Positions 12,501 through 23,916 of a stretch of 64,000 nt of DNA are shown here, one piece after another. How positions within the stretch are numbered: the first letter of the stretch is position 1; each line of letters begins with the position of its first letter. Position numbers and translations under genes: made by a program. The notes below the pieces were generated by a model. The model saw only the letters and a list, made by a program, of their open reading frames with translations. It was not told where the DNA came from and did not search any database. Source of the DNA: Microplitis mediator (lineage: Eukaryota > Arthropoda > Insecta > Hymenoptera > Braconidae); the NCBI RefSeq assembly GCF_029852145.1, contig NC_079978.1, positions 4,774,001 to 4,838,000 on the forward strand, read 5' to 3'.

Positions 12501-14008
12501 TATGCAAAATGGTATTTCGTATATTTTATTACACTAATTATTACTCAGCAATATCGTATCGATAGTACTACAAATTTTATTACTGTATATAATTAACGGT
12601 ATTGTTTAAAAGGAATATTGTTTTATATTAATTACCATTTTCGCGTTTATATATATTTATTTTCATTTGATATATCTCCTTGATGCTTACTTCAAATTAT
12701 ATTAATAAGCAAAAAGTTTTTAAAAAGTCGCGGGAATAATAAATGCTAATTTTCGATAATAATTAAATAAAATTATTGAAATGAAATATCTAATTGATAT
12801 CTTACCGGTTGATTTCTTAAGAAGTTTTTAGAAATAAAATTTTTGATTTTCTATTAAAACTTGAGGTAGACGGTAGTTATTAATTAGCATATTTCAATGT
12901 TCGATTTGATGACGATTCCCGAGTCAAAAAACAAATTCGCATTCAAGTCTCAAAGTTCTTAATGAGGTTTTTGAGGATCAATTTAGAATTTGAAAATTGA
13001 CAACAGTATAGAAAGTTATCCTAATTTAGTCCTCAAAGTAGTAGTTACGACCAATTTTACCACTTTGAGGACTAAACTGGAATAACATAATCTGGATTAG
13101 AGCCTCAAAATACTCAAAACATACAGAAATAATTTTATCCATATTTGAACCTCAAAAGTCTCATTCGACGTATTCTCTCCCCTCCCTTTTCTACCTCAAA
13201 TTTTTCAAAGTCCGAAGTATAACTTTTCATTCGTTGAGGATTTCGAGGTCTTACTTATAATTTAAAATCGATGAATTATTCCCATTAAGACCTCATAGTT
13301 CTCGTCGAGGATTTTAAGTACTAAAGTAGAGTTACTTTCTGGGCGGCAAATAAAACATCAAAGGAATTGAGGCTTTTGAGGGCTAAATTAGAATTTGTTT
13401 TTTGACTCGGGTTATATAGTATTTAAGTGATATATAACTTATATGTAATTGTTGCCATTCGGCATATGCCTTGGCATCAAAAATCAAAATAAAAATAAAA
13501 TAATTAATTTAGAAAATTATTCAAAACAAATTTCTCTTTTCTAAAAGATAAAAAAAAACTTGCTCTCTTAAAATGAATCAATGAAAAGCACTCCAATCAG
13601 TGAATATTTCCTGCACAATTAGTCCCAAGTATATCACTAATTGAATCAGTGATATACTTGGGACTGATTTGCAGTGAATATTCACTGATTCATTTTAAAA
13701 TAGTGGGGAGTCGTGATTCGATAGATTTACAAAAATAAAAAATAAAAATAGCATACTAACTTTTGTGCATCAGTTAAATTCCAGCCATTGAGTTCTGGAA
13801 CAGTGCACCAGTGTTCATTAGGAACCAGTGTCAGGAAAAATTGTGTGAAGTAGAGAAATGCATAAACAAACGTGAAGGGTAATAATATAATAAATAAAAT
13901 CAGCTGATAACGACCAGCTTCACCGACATAAGGCAATATGTCATCAAATGTTTCTATTTTTGCTCGGGGTTCACCTTCTTCAGCTTTGGTAGTTTCTGCA
14001 GCCGTCAT
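6521..14008 (-). CDS. SLC22-family organic cation / carcinine transporter-like, copy B (complete CDS)
   Basis: A twelve-segment MFS carrier of the SLC22 type, 598 aa. Minus-strand exons are 14008-13761, 10315-10102, 10026-9356, 8662-8448, 8202-8027, 6879-6707 and 6620-6521 (TAA). The ATG at 14008 is the first in frame, eight bases after a splice acceptor, so an upstream non-coding exon is required. Visible parts: acidic N-terminus with FDDILPYVGE, segment 1 at about residues 34-62, a large loop with Cys and N-glycosylation sequons (NLT, NFT, NYT), GYIADHYGR at 184-192, PESARWY at 301-307, DKWGRR at 422-427, LPET at 534-537, and a lysine/arginine-rich C-tail absent from copy A. The single exon 10026-9356 (671 bp) corresponds to four exons of copy A (662 bp in total). 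A 3.4-kb first coding intron is full of repeats. AATAAA on the minus strand at 6120-6115 may end the mRNA, placing the two 3' ends next to each other. Confidence 0.95.
7039..7316. mobile_element. MITE with ACACGGAAA ends, second inverted repeat inside
   Basis: Ends are ACACGGAAAAAAAATTCTAA and the inverted AGAATTTTCTTTCCGTGT. Inside, about 7108-7270, a second palindrome has GGACTAGACTTT at left and AAAGTCTAGTCC-type sequence at right, suggesting a nested insertion. It lies in the intron between the copy B exons at 8202-8027 and 6879-6707. Confidence 0.65.
7390..7672. repeat. Alternating inverted copies of AAAAGGGCGTA
   Basis: The decamer AAAAGGGCGT or its complement appears at about 7388, 7494, 7520, 7599, 7627 and 7650 in alternating orientation, bounded by GCGTGC(T)AAAAGGGCG and CGCCCTTTTGGC. 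It can fold into several alternative stems. It lies in the same copy B intron. Probably a MITE of a family not otherwise seen here. Confidence 0.6.
9171..9243. mobile_element. Half copy of MITE family 4
   Basis: Only the right half survives: CACTAATTTCAAAAAGTGG through TTCATGTTTAGAGAGT. It matches full copies at 26896-27036 and 37091-37224. It is in the copy B intron upstream of exon 8662-8448. The left half has been lost. Confidence 0.7.
10929..11597. mobile_element. MITE family 5 (TAGGGTAGAAGTACC ends), long copy
   Basis: Left end TAGGGTAGAAGTACC with the inner block GGGCCAGTTTTGGCAACTTA; right end carries the complement (GTTCTACCCTA, AGTGGCCACAAATGG). A shorter relative is at 54002-54236. 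It occupies the first coding intron of SLC22 copy B. Confidence 0.7.
12918..13411. mobile_element. MITE family 3, copy 2
   Basis: A full-length partner of 3617-4110 with better-preserved ends (CCCGAGTCAAAAAACAAATT ... TTTTTTGACTCGGG). It lies in the first coding intron of copy B, while copy 1 lies in a different intron of copy A, so the insertions are independent of the gene duplication. Confidence 0.85.
13445..13505 (+). mobile_element. 3' tail fragment of a non-LTR retrotransposon
   Basis: The segment GCCATTCGGCATATGCCTTG followed by an A-rich 'aaaataaaaataaaa' tail resembles the minus-strand tail at 36660-36740. It looks like a 5'-truncated LINE end. Small, so tentative. Confidence 0.45.
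13566..13704. repeat. Palindrome with an 18-bp perfect inner stem
   Basis: Inner arms AGTCCCAAGTATATCACT and its complement flank a 9-nt loop; outer parts pair less well (TGAATCA.../...TGATTCA). It lies 60 bp from the first coding exon of copy B, in its intron. MITE-like; related outer sequence ('agtgaatattcact') occurs in family 4. Confidence 0.65.
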
Positions 14009-14016
14009 TTTTTATT
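13761..14016 (-). other. Exon with start codon and splice acceptor of SLC22 copy B
   Basis: Just upstream of the ATG (14008) the minus strand reads TTATAG followed by AATAAAAAATG, a plausible acceptor ending at 14017. The donor is AA|GTTAGT at 13760. So transcription must start further upstream, and the promoter is not directly before the ATG. Confidence 0.6.
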
Positions 14017-16438
14017 CTATAATTTAAACAAATAAATTATTTAATTTCTCATGTACTCTCAATAAATAAATAAATAAAAAAATGATAGCAATTAGTTAGA
14101 TATTTTTGAAGATTTAAAAGATAATTAAAAACAATTTACAACACCGTTGATAATTGTTTTATTTTTAAAAGCAAATTTATCAGTTTCATTAAGAAATTTC
14201 CGAGATAAAATCAACCGAAATAATTGTCTTGAAAATTTTTTTAAGTATTTCGAAATCAACTAAAATTCAAATAATTTTCCATTACCGTAAAAGCAATTGA
14301 ACTAAAATATTTATCGAAAATAAAATAAATATTCAAACTAAAATCAGGTTAATTTCTCTCTGATACAAATAAATTTGAATAAAACAAATTATTATAATTA
14401 GCAATTAATTAAATTCACAATCCTTGATATAAAGTAACTAGTAATTAATAACAAGTAACTGTATAACTCACATATCACAACAATATCTCGATGAAAACGT
14501 CAATGAAGCAATATTATAATAATTAATTAATATAATCACAGATGTGTAATTATATTTATTTAGATCTCCTCACGCAGTTTTAGTTAAAACCTTGTTACAA
14601 ATCCGTCGTGTTTTTTTTATTGCATGTGTTTAATATCTAATGTACTAATACTAGTAAATTTTCTTTGGCTCAATTAATACTAAGTAAACAATAATCTCGT
14701 AAATATTAAATTAGATAATTTTAATTACAAAAAATTTCACTACAACCGCGTTATCATTTATCTCTCATATTATTTCAAATCAACATTTCACAAAAAATGT
14801 CATATTTTTTTCTTCTTACAATTAAAAATATAAATAAATATCTATTTATTTTCCCACCAGTAATTAAAACCTATTAGATAAATTGTATAAAATTTAAAAA
14901 TAATAAAAATATAAAATCACTAATTTATCAACTGACTCTACTTATACCACGTGCAGCAAAGATCTAAGAATACCGAAAGCTAAATGATGCTTGACTTTGG
15001 ACATCCTCCCACTTCTTATTCATCACAATCACTCGCATACACTTAACATTAATACGACAATATATATATATATATATATACTAAACTACATACTAAATTA
15101 ATAAGATCCAAGTCATTAAAATAAAATTACACATTTATCATGTTTTATATCTAAGAGTACCGCACACTTATTATGTACAATCACAAGTTAACACGGTACT
15201 GTAACTCTATTCTTAACATAGGGCCTTTTATAAGTTTTCTACATCCAAGATAAATCCCCACTACATTTTAAATTCCCCGGGTTCTTAATAATTAAACACG
15301 TTTCATTGGTCTCAGTATTTGCAATTGACGTCACTTGGTTCAAAATTTCCCAAGGTGTCCAGTACTGCATTTTATATTTATTGATACTTTTAATGTGATG
15401 TTAAGTCAAAGCAATAAGTATAGAGTGACCACATGCAGAACTGCGTTTCATGGACTTCCCCTTACATCAACACACAATTTAAGAGATAGTTAGACATTCC
15501 CGATGACGTCGGTTTCGCAGAAGTCAAAAAATAATAAAAGAAATTTTATTTATATTCGCTCGTAAGTGACAGATAACTTGAACGAGTATTTGAAGTGTCA
15601 TAATTATTATTTGAACATCAATATTACATATAATATGTATATGTATTTATAAATATAAGTATTATACTTATTCTCAAGGACTTTGATAACAATTAATCTT
15701 CAAACCGCAAAACTATTCTGAGCTGATTTATTTTATTTGTGTATTCAATAAAAAAAATCCATTAATCTAGTCACTGATTATTTATTTAAATTTTCGATCA
15801 TTTGTAACAATAAAAAATTTCTAGAGGTCAATTATTAATTAACTGTAATTTTAAAATCAAACTCAGACTGTGAACTCAAATGCAAATAAATAATTTATTT
15901 TATTTTTGATGAGAAAGAAATTTTTTACTCAAATAAATTATGCAGTAAATTTTTGAGTACTGATATACTTAAAAAATATGTAAATATTAATATTTGAGTG
16001 GACAAAAGAGATAAATATCTGTATAAATATAAATACATTTAAGTATAAAAAACTTGTGTCAGTAAATAAGAATTACAAAGAGATCATTATCAAGGTTGCT
16101 TCCATTCTTACGTTTGTACAAAGTGCATTTAATGAGCTATATATGTACTAAAGATAAATGAATAAGTAAATGCAGAATATATGATATATCTATTAATAAG
16201 TGCACAAAGCGAGATTAAAGTTGCTTATGAATTTTGAGGCATTTGAAACTTACGAATTTCCCGCAAACCGGTTTCGAAACCTGTTCCTTTTTCAGTATTA
16301 TCTCAACTTCATACTAAACACACTATGCGGGAAGTTTGTTAAGTAACTTTGTGTGCAGATATCATTTAATAATGATGCGAACTTTAAAAAAAAAATGTAT
16401 TATCAATCTACTCGACTTAATTACCGTTTATTCAAAAT
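14017..16438. other. AT-rich DNA upstream of SLC22 copy B, no gene seen
   Basis: No coding potential. It contains a (TA)10 run at 15061-15080. A somewhat GC-richer part at 15280-15540 holds a perfect CRE palindrome TGACGTCA (15326-15333) and a near match at 15504-15510. Whether it is intron 1 of copy B or its promoter cannot be told from sequence. Confidence 0.4.
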
Positions 16439-16637
16439 TATACTAAAGTTAGCAGACGTCTAATTATTTTTGGATTTTTTTTTAGACGATAAAACAAAAA
16501 AAAAAATATTTGAAAAAATTGCACCTGTAGTTTTTGAAATTTTCTACATGTGTATATTTTTATTTTATTTTTTTTGCAATTGATTTGTTGAAATACGAAA
16601 ATTAAAAAATTTTTAAATGTCTGCTAACTTCAAAATC
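16439..16637. mobile_element. MITE family 6 (CTAAAGTTAGC.GACGTC ends), about 200 bp
   Basis: Left end TACTAAAGTTAGCAGACGTC, right end TGTCTGCTAACTTCAAAATC. The same short element forms the cluster at 23917-24746 and a half copy at 54318. The interior is T/A runs only. Confidence 0.7.
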
Positions 16638-19137
16638 ATTATTTAAAAATATTATTTCAAATAAATTTAAATAAATATCAAGGTAATTGTAATTATATAA
16701 TAATACACTAATTTGATCCCAGAATTGATATCAAAGTTGAATGATTTCGTGACAAAAAAATTTTGCTTATTTTTTTTCTTTTATTTAATTTTTTTTCTTA
16801 TATATATTCACTTTCTTAGTCATCTGTAGGAAATCAATCTAGCATAACTAACCTCGGATTTATGGACTGTAGAAAAAATATAAATAAAAAAATTACGTAG
16901 TATTTTTTTTTAATTTTTTGTTTAATATTTTTTTTTATTTTTCCTATGGGATGAAGTTTAAAACAAAAAGTCGAGTACATATCTCTCAGTACTTCTGTCT
17001 GAACAAACAGCTATTTAGTGGGCTATATAACAGAACCAAAAGTTGGCTCATAAATTTAAACAGAGATTCCGCTGCCCAAAATTGTTGTTTATTTTATTTT
17101 CCCAACCGTAGTTGTAAATTTTATTTTATCTCGTAACTTACATTGCTCACAAAATTACCATTTAGTTGTAAAACAATAAAATATAATATAATTTCAGTTT
17201 TAAAATTTGTTTTATTGAAAAAAAAATAATATATACATAAATTGTATAATTTTTAATGTGCGCGAATTATCACAATACGTGAGATAAATTTAATTGAACT
17301 GATGAAAAAGTAAATTCACACGCAAGAAAACAACAGGCTTACAATTACCTGAATAACATTATCATATTTATATCAATTTATTGAATAATTATTTCTTACT
17401 TTGTTTCCTTCATTAAAAAAAAAGAAATATTTTCATATTAATTACCGCTCAATATTCTCAATCACTAACTTTTCATTTAAATAACGGCAATGTCATTTTT
17501 CTACGTTCTAATTTGAATCGAGAGCTTCTTTACACGCGATTCAAGTTTAAATTAAATCTACATTGTAAATTATTCATAGATATTTTTAAAATCCTAACGG
17601 ACTTAATTATTCACGAATACGTCACTATTTGAAAAATCGAATTCGAAAAAGTCGGAGAGCAGAAAAAGAAAAAAAAACAGGTCACGTAATATTAAAATTA
17701 TGCACATGGATAAATTTACCTTACACTTGATAATAAAGCCTCTATTCCGATAACGCTTTAAAGGATTCGACTTGCTCTGATATATATTTTTATGTTAATA
17801 ATAAAGTTTACACGAAATCAAATCTTTGTATTTATTTTTTGTTTACTAAACAATAATTTGTAGTATGTCCGGTATCGTTACAGTAAAACAAGGTTTCCTT
17901 AAACAATTAATTTATTTTTTGCTCTACGTGATGTTAAAAACACGTCCAAGAAGGTCGTAATTGTTGGACGGATTTAATAAGTGAGCGTGATGCACAAAAG
18001 AAATGCATATGCATGTCTATATTGATCAGTTTGATGGGTAAAAACGCGAGGTCTCAACCTCGGAGATTTCCTTATTTTATTAATAATTTTTTTTTTATTA
18101 TTAATTTTATTATAGAATATTACACAGATCGTAATATTATCCGCTTGAAATCTAAACTTAGTTAATTATTTAAGTCCGCAACTTAGTTTTTTTATGATAC
18201 GATAAAAAAATATGTTTTTATATAAATTTCATAATAGCAATTGACGTTACTTGAAATAGTTATATTATGAATAATGACTCAGGATTCAGTGTATTAAATA
18301 TATATGTATATGTATGTCTATATAGACTGGTATATATATATACAGGTGCAAGTATGTGAGTTCTCATCAATTATTCAACGTTGGATCGTATCAAAGTGGA
18401 AATTTATTATTGCGCCCTTGCTAACCGGAATTTGAAAAAAGGAATTATACGGATAAAAAGTACCTTAAGCTTGTATAAGTAGATATTTAATCAAGAATAT
18501 GATCTATACATTTTTTAATAATAAATTAAATTTTTGCTATAACAAAAAATTTAATTTATAAAATAATATTTTCTAGTTAATGAGAAATTTTTTCTTTTTT
18601 TTTCTATTTTTATTTATTTACAAAAGACAAAGCCAATTTAACGTGAAAGTAAGAATTTTTCTTTGTACGAAATAGCTTTGAGATGGAGGTTAAAATTTAA
18701 CAATGAAAAAAAATACGATGGTTTTTTTAGATCCAGGCTCCAAGATTACGATTTTTTTTTATAAAACAAGAATATGAAATGACATTTTTTTTTTCTTTAT
18801 TTATATATGTACGATAATTATTTTCTCAAAGATAAGGAAGTGGTTTTTCGTGTGTTTATATTTTTAAGCCCTTCTTTCCGTAGGGAAAAAATTTACGACG
18901 ATATTGTCAAGCATGTCCCAGTTTATATTTTTTTCCTTCCCTATTGAGGCCGTCGTGAGAGTGATAAAAAGGTGGGTCTCGAAAAGAAAAACGAGAGCGC
19001 AATGTAGAAAAAAAAATATTTTAAATTAACGCGTCGCTTATATTTTAACGGAAATACGTAAAGCTGCTCGTTCAAACTGTCATTATTTTGTGTAATGATT
19101 AAAAAATATTTAGCTAATTTTTTTTCTTACAATCTCT
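16638..19137. other. AT-rich spacer, nothing recognisable
   Basis: Poly(A)/poly(T) rich DNA with stop codons in all frames. I see no exon with convincing splice sites, no RNA gene and no clear terminal repeats. Confidence 0.5.
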
Positions 19138-19362
19138 ACACTGAAAAAATTAATCGCTACCGATTAATTCGGTAGCTATTTCTGATTTTTTTGGTATCAG
19201 TTACGCACACACACACACACACACACACACGATTTCAATCGGAAACTGCTACCGAAATAATTGATAAGAGCTACCAATTATTCCGGTAACTGGTACCGAA
19301 ATAATTGGTAGCGGCTACCGAAAAATAATCGGTAGAGGCTACCGATTATTTTTTTCAGTGTA
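19138..19362. mobile_element. Palindromic MITE with central-left (CA)n
   Basis: Ends are ACACTGAAAAAAT and its complement. Repeated 'gctaccgaaataattggtag' blocks occur in both orientations, with a (CA)n run at 19206-19230 in one arm. Non-coding. Confidence 0.75.
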
Positions 19363-20388
19363 GCTGTCATTTACATTAAAAAATTTAATAAACTGTCTAT
19401 TGAATTTTTTCGCGCGCTTTTTTTTCTCATATATATTTACAAGAGTATTTAAAAATTTAAGAAATTTATTTCACAAGATCTTGCATCATTAAAATAATTT
19501 AATGACAAGTGTGTAATTTGTTTTTAAAAAAAAAAATTTTATCTAATAAATGCGGGTTTTTGACGTCATCTCTACTTAATGGGTACAAATTCTATCATCA
19601 ATCATTTACTTCTAATTATTAATAATAAATGTAGAGAAAAAAAAAGGCTTCAAATCAATAGAGCAACAAATTTAAAATTCATTATTCTTAATTAAGATAT
19701 AAAATTAATAAAACAAACAATACCGTATATATTTAAATAAATTTAGTTGGAGGTAATCATTGAAAATTAAAATTCAAAAATTTATTACATCAATTAAATG
19801 AATGTAAAGCAGACGCTTATTAATAAATAAATAACAAAAAATTTTTCATCATTACAATAATTACTTAATCAAAAATTATTACGTTAAAGTAATTATCAAT
19901 TAGGTACCATCTCAATGCTCATTACAAAACAAATGTTGATTTATATGCAAACAAAAATTACGTAAGAAAAAAAATATAAAATAATAATAAAATATTTTAT
20001 CACAGTATATTTTTAATAAAAAAAAGTAATAAATGTATTACGCCATAAACGTCGACGGTTTATTTTCACTTACAAGTCTTCGCAACATTTTGTCTCGCAC
20101 GAAAACGTGACGTTAATATCACGAGCGTCGCATCATTAGCCCGCGTATAAATAAAAATAAAATTAGTTTAGTGTTTCAAGTTGACTGTCTTGTGTTATTA
20201 ACTTTTATGCAATTTAAAGTCATTTCATTTACCAGCTAAATATATATACATATATACATATATATTTGCTGTCTCGAATATCTACACATAGCTTTTGTTA
20301 GAGTGAAAACTAATTTAAAATATTGACAGAAGAAAATAAATAGTAAATAAATTCTTGTATAAATATTTTCTTTAAAGACAACAATATT
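19363..20388. other. AT-rich spacer, nothing recognisable
   Basis: No gene or clear repeat boundary. A short CpG-containing stretch at about 20045-20150 is the only compositional change. Confidence 0.5.
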
Positions 20389-20498
20389 TAGGGGAAGGGG
20401 GGGGGGGCAAAACGGGCTACCCTCAAAATTTTATAAAAAAAAAAAATTTTATTCTTTAAATGTTTTTTAAAAATTCCAAAATCACTTTTGTAAATATA

Positions 20499-20995
20499 CC
20501 CGGGTCAAAATATCTAGCCTCAATCTGGCCTTATCGATCCCAAGTAAGCCTCAATCCAGCCTCACTAAGTAAAAAAAGCATTTTGAGCCTTAAATGATGT
20601 TCAAAAAGCGTCAATGAGCCTGAAATACTTAACGGTATATCGTTGAATTTTTCATTTCTTATTTTTGATTTTAGCTTTGTCTATATGATTGATTCAAATT
20701 TAAACTAATAGTATTGTTGTTGTTTGATCATTTTCAAATTTGTTCTATTGCTGTAAGATCATCTGTATGATTTCACCTTGTCATTTGGCCTGTATGAAAA
20801 TTTAATAAATAAATAAAAAAAAAAATAATACTAATCGAATTTAAATTACATAGTCGAGTAGTAGGTTCATTTGAGGCTCATTGAGGCTTCTTGAGGATCT
20901 TTGGGAATCATTTGAGGCTAAAAATGCTTTCTATACTCAGTGAGGCTTACTTGGGTTCGATGAGGCTAGATTGAGGCTAGATATTTTGACCCGGG
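20499..20995. mobile_element. Nested MITE family 7 (CCCGGGTCAAAA ends) with TA target site
   Basis: Perfect ends CCCGGGTCAAAATATCTAGC / complement, flanked by TA on both sides, as in Tc1/mariner-type insertions. The body repeats 'gaggct(c/t)a' in both orientations. Members with different bodies but the same ends are at 25694-26815 and 31043-31683. Confidence 0.8.
20650..20827 (+). mobile_element. Retrotransposon 3' end inside the nested MITE
   Basis: The sequence ends with GTCATTTGGCCTGTATGAAA, then AATTTAATAAATAAATAAAA, a layout typical of non-LTR 3' UTR plus tail. It breaks the palindrome of the surrounding element, so it was probably the last to arrive. Class assignment is by general resemblance. 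Confidence 0.45.
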
Positions 20996-21297
20996 TAATT
21001 AAGCATTATTTTGAAAATTTTTTGTTAAACTTTTTCAAAAATCGAGTGTCAGTCGAAAAATGTCAATGGCTTTTTTTTTATGATAAAAACCAATAAAAAA
21101 TTTTTTTTCTTCCTTTGCATCCAATAATTGTGTAAAATGTAATTTTTCTTTATGTAAACGTGAAAATTTTTTTGTTCCAACCAACTGAAATTTTTGTTTA
21201 TCTATTTTGGATATCATTAAAAACAAAAAGATTTAGTGTATTTGAGTCCTCAAAACCTTAGTATTTTCATAAGCACCCCGCTTTGCCCCCCTTCTCT

Positions 21298-22331
21298 TAT
21301 TTCTAAATTAAACATCTTTAGTTGAAAATAAATATCAAAGTTTGCTTTTAATTTCGTTAATTCAAGTAAATGGTAATAAAAGTAATAAAAGAAGATGAAG
21401 TAGAGATTTACTTGTATTATTAAGTAATTTTAATTCTGGACACGTCGACATTTTGCTTTCCATAAAAACTATTATCCTAAAAATATTTCCTACATTTACT
21501 TTATTATCTATTTTTTTCTTTTCTACCAAGGTCGTCTTAAGGATTAAATGGGTTTTAGCGGATTAGATATTTTACCAAGAGGTCAAAAAAAAAATTATCT
21601 CCCATGGAAAAAGTGAATATTTCTTTAGACACTTTTCCTGTTAAATATCAATGTTAATAAAAAAAATTTTTTTTTATATCGAATAGAAAATTAGTATGAA
21701 TTGAAATAATAATTATTATTATTATTGAATAAACTAAGAGCGTATCATGACGCGATTCACTTGACAACACTTAAGCATATTTAAAAGCACATCCAACCGT
21801 GAATTGACCAGCAATTGTACTTGGACGAATCGCGTTGTCGGAGTTTTAAATGAACATTGATGCTGCGAGTGCAATGATACGCATTAATTGAATAAAATTT
21901 CAGATGATAACAAGTCAATCTAAGTATCATGTATCATGACAGACAATCAGTTTTGTATCCACCCAATCATACCGACACTCCGCCTCACTTGTCATCACTG
22001 ACAATTACTGATATATATCTGCACATGATAAATATATCATATTATACAGCCGTTATATATAAATATAAATATATATATTTATTTAAATGGATTGACGAAA
22101 AGTGTCACATAGATAAGGGTAAAAAAACAGTAACGGATAAAAAGACGTCAAGCGGCCAGAAAAAAATCAATCAATCATTAAAAAAAAATAATAGTAATAA
22201 TAATAAATCGTATCTTTAAATAATAGATTGTCTTAGCGATTCAATCATTCATAAAAAATTTATTTATTTATTTTTAAATCATTTGAGCCTCTTACTATAC
22301 GGGTGTCAAATAAGATAAAGTTAAAAAAGAA

Positions 22332-22366
<35 letters not shown>

Positions 22367-23553
22367 TGATTTGATATATATATGTTGCGTCTTAGTGGGA
22401 CAATTTACAATTAAACTAACTGTTGGTTGTGTAATCGTACTTTATAAATGCTCAAAGACACTTAAAAAAGTAATCCAATAAAATTTTATTTGTTATGTTC
22501 AAACAATAATAACAATTATTATTATTATTGTCATTATTATTAATGATAAAAAAATATTTGGTTAACTTTGAGCAGATGATGAAACTAAACATCACTTTAA
22601 CATTTTAATTCAGCGGTTATTTTTTAAAAGTAGACACCTAATTTGATAAGACGTCGAATTAATTTGTGTTTTTTCATCGGCTGAGTAAACAAAAATGTAA
22701 AAATGATTAATTACATTTTTTAATTAAACACTTTGTTTAATTATATTATTTCTATGAGGATTAAAAGATTAACGGACGAAAAATAAATTGCTTTACAGTT
22801 TCTATTATTGAATATTAGTGAAAATATATACATATATGAGGAACATTTCCGACGAATAATTGACAGGCATTTCCGTAATAATTTTCACGTGACCGTATTG
22901 TGTCAATCTATACTAATTTTTTTTTTTAGGTGATTATTAATATTGATTGGTCATTTTTTTATTAGAATTCATAGAATAATTTTGATATTTATACTTCAAG
23001 TGGCTTATGAATTAATTATTCTCTTTATGATAATTTAAAAATAAATATTCAAATTTAATCCTTTTCATAATTTCATTAGATAATTCCCATAAAATTTTCA
23101 TATTTCTTTAATTAATCATTAACACTAGATTTTATGAAAAAAAAAAAGTTGAATTCAAAATTTAAAAAAAAATGTGATTTTGACAGATAGAATTTTTAGA
23201 TTAAAATTATAAATAGAATAATTCTACAATAATTATAATAATACTAAAGCTGAGTCACTATTATTAATCAAAAGATTAAAACATTTATCATAAAAGAGCT
23301 AGTTAGTTCGCAATCAAGTGCTTCAGTATTATGCAATTTAGTATAAAAAGTTTAAAAAGGTCATCTTGGATTAAACAAATAATAAATTATTAAAGTTATC
23401 TGATTTATAATAGCTGGGATCTATAAATATTCAAACTTTTTTACATAAAAATGATTTCCTGTAAAAATAGATGAGGAAAAAAGTAGAAGTTTTTGTGACA
23501 GAATAAATAAATAAATGAAATAAAATGTAAAAATAAAAATAAAAGTTTCTTAC
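21298..23553. other. AT-rich spacer, nothing recognisable
   Basis: It contains an (AAT)n run at 22335-22362 and other AT tracts. The open frame at 21929-22219 has low-complexity composition and no family resemblance, so I do not call it a gene. Confidence 0.5.
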
Positions 23554-23750
23554 GGAAAAAATAAAACAGATCCTTTGAGTGTAATCTTAATAGAGGATGC
23601 ACCAGTACCTCGAGTACCAGGCAAGAGAGCAGATAGTCACTTTGCTCATCGCCGACTAACCTTGCACTAAACTGCATCGTCCAATCTATCACGCGATAAC
23701 AAAAGTTGCGGACGGACAGAGAGTGGCTTTTCAAAGACCCCGTATTTGCA
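23554..23750 (-). promoter_or_regulatory. Candidate first (non-coding) exon / promoter island on the minus strand
   Basis: A block much richer in G+C than its surroundings ends, on the minus strand, in a strong donor (TCC|GTAAGA at 23553-23552). It lies about 9.5 kb upstream of the acceptor of SLC22 copy B, which needs an upstream exon. A 97-codon frame crosses it but resembles nothing and runs into the intron-like sequence. Link to copy B is inference. Confidence 0.35.
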
Positions 23751-23916
23751 CACTCGGTCGTGTGTCATGTTGTATATCTCCTACGCATCCTACTTGCTGG
23801 TACACTTTATTTCAACCACGTGCTCTTTTTACTTATTTATTATTATTTTTATTCACACTAACCCGTAAATCCTCAGATCTAATTAATTAACTTCTGTAGA
23901 ATCTTAAATTTTCACG

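Larger units (their letters stand above)
20389..21297. mobile_element. Outer MITE of a three-level nest (GGGGGCAAAACGGGC ends)
   Basis: Left end GGGGAAGGGGGGGGGGCAAA (with ACGGGC following); right end GCTTTGCCCCCCTTCTC. The same family, uninterrupted, is at 35049-35503. The interior holds the CCCGGGTC element (20499-20995), which itself holds a retrotransposon tail. Confidence 0.75.

Noticed and set aside
21929..22219. 96-codon frame with Asn/Lys/Tyr-rich end
   Set aside because: Low-complexity AT-rich composition, no splice or family support.
23441..23734. 97-codon minus-strand frame at the 23.6-kb island
   Set aside because: The frame runs through a strong splice donor into AT-rich intron-like sequence; the residues look random. 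Kept only as a candidate non-coding exon.
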